Below, in pieces: positions 63,622 through 64,000 of a stretch of 64,000 nucleotides of DNA. The DNA comes from DATDCY01 sp964513745 (GTDB lineage: Bacteria; JAUVQV01; DATDCY01): the NCBI GenBank assembly GCA_964513745.1, contig CAZEOK010000001.1:1-64000 (forward strand). Reading direction: 5' to 3'. Each line of letters starts with the position of its first letter. The stretch's first letter is position 1. Both the position numbers and the translations under genes were made by a program. Under the pieces are notes generated by a model. It saw only the letters and a list, made by a program, of their open reading frames with translations. It did not search any database and was not told the DNA's origin.

Positions 63622-64000
63622 GCACCTCACGGATGCTGTCCCCCCCGAATTTTTCTCTCAACGCCCCCGCCAGTTCCAGGGCGACAGCCGCCTCGGCAAC
63701 AACCCCGAGGGCCGGGACGGCGCAGACATCCGCGCGCACAACCACGGCCTTCCCGGCGGCGCCACTGCGCAGGCTGGCGCTCGCAAGCGGCTTCTTCAAT
63801 GTCGGTATCGGCTTCATCGCAACGCGAAACGTCACCAGTTCGCCGTTGGTGATGCCGCCTTCGATGCCCCCGGCCCTGTTGGTCTTCCGATACCAGCCCC
63901 AGGATGCGCCCTGCGAGCGATAGATCGCGTCATGGACTTTCGAACCTGGTTCTCGCGCTGCCGCGAAGCCGAGCCCGTTCTCGACGCCTTTGACGCCCGG
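63575..64000 (-). CDS. aroC: chorismate synthase, 3' part (runs off window)
   Basis: The C-terminal ~141 residues are seen. GVENGLGFAAA and GGIEGGITNGELVTFRVAMKPIPTLKKPL match the conserved C-terminal region of chorismate synthase, followed by DVCAVPALGVVAEAAVALELAGAL and the end at 63575. Converts EPSP to chorismate. The start lies beyond position 64000. First of the aroC-aroK-aroB string. Confidence 0.93.
   Translation of the reverse strand, partial: PGVKGVENGLGFAAAREPGSKVHDAIYRSQGASWGWYRKTNRAGGIEGGITNGELVTFRVAMKPIPTLKKPLASASLRSGAAGKAVVVRADVCAVPALGVVAEAAVALELAGALREKFGGDSIREVREHWQAFKKRLASKR

Overview
The window looks like part of a GC-rich chromosome from an anaerobic or facultative bacterium of the old 'Deltaproteobacteria' (Geobacter/Desulfuromonas-like) or a neighbouring uncultured lineage. 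This is inferred, not proven, from: an aroC-aroK-aroB ... aroQ-pepP-accB-accC cluster, a desulforedoxin-type rubredoxin-like protein, a sensor kinase with a haem c motif in its sensor domain, a Thermus-order V/A-type ATPase operon, a Roadblock/LC7 protein, and an in-frame UGA in a small dual-CxxC protein of a type known to include selenoproteins. Gene packing is tight. Start/stop overlaps (ATGA, GTGA, TTGA) are common, GTG and TTG starts occur, and several sigma-70-like TTGACA promoters can be read by eye.

Layout. 0-8 kb: a polytopic membrane protein, a TSUP exporter and three neighbouring paralogues of the TMTC-like glycosyltransferase/TPR family (a fourth, TPR-less relative lies at 30.7 kb). 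8-11.3 kb: purA, a promoter, tRNA-Lys and tRNA-Glu, then a haem-sensor histidine kinase that has lost most of its ATP-binding domain. 11.4-20.1 kb (minus strand): a complete V/A-type ATPase operon (G/H-I-K-E-C-F-A-B-D) with its promoter. 20.2-20.7 kb: a tiny candidate selenoprotein followed by a 41-residue desulforedoxin, neither captured by simple ORF calling. 20.7-25.5 kb: a complete branched-chain amino acid ABC transporter (livKHMGF). 25.7-30 kb: a PhnD-like binding protein overlapping a hybrid histidine kinase, then rlmN.

30-49 kb is accessory: a DUF4214 protein, the TMTC-like relative, a B12-type radical SAM protein, a methyltransferase, a GT2-GtrA fusion, an MMPL/RND exporter, and then a nine-gene minus-strand surface-glycan operon (nucleotidyltransferase, CDP-alcohol phosphatidyltransferase, wecB, two GT4 glycosyltransferases, flippase, methyltransferase, a toroid-like protein split by an in-frame TAG, and a FemAB/GNAT-like acyltransferase). 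It has a good promoter at 49.1 kb.

49-64 kb (minus strand): an ExeA-like AAA+ ATPase, two long TPR proteins, a LipM-like octanoyltransferase next to gcvH, accC, accB, an M24 peptidase, aroQ, a Roadblock protein, two lipoproteins, aroB, aroK and the 3' part of aroC, which runs off the right edge.

The observations most worth testing are the UGA/SECIS-like dual-CxxC gene, the gutted haem-sensing kinase, the amber-interrupted toroid gene and the inositol-phosphate-like nucleotidyltransferase/CDP-alcohol transferase pair. All functions are assigned by reading motifs and family resemblance; no database search was possible.
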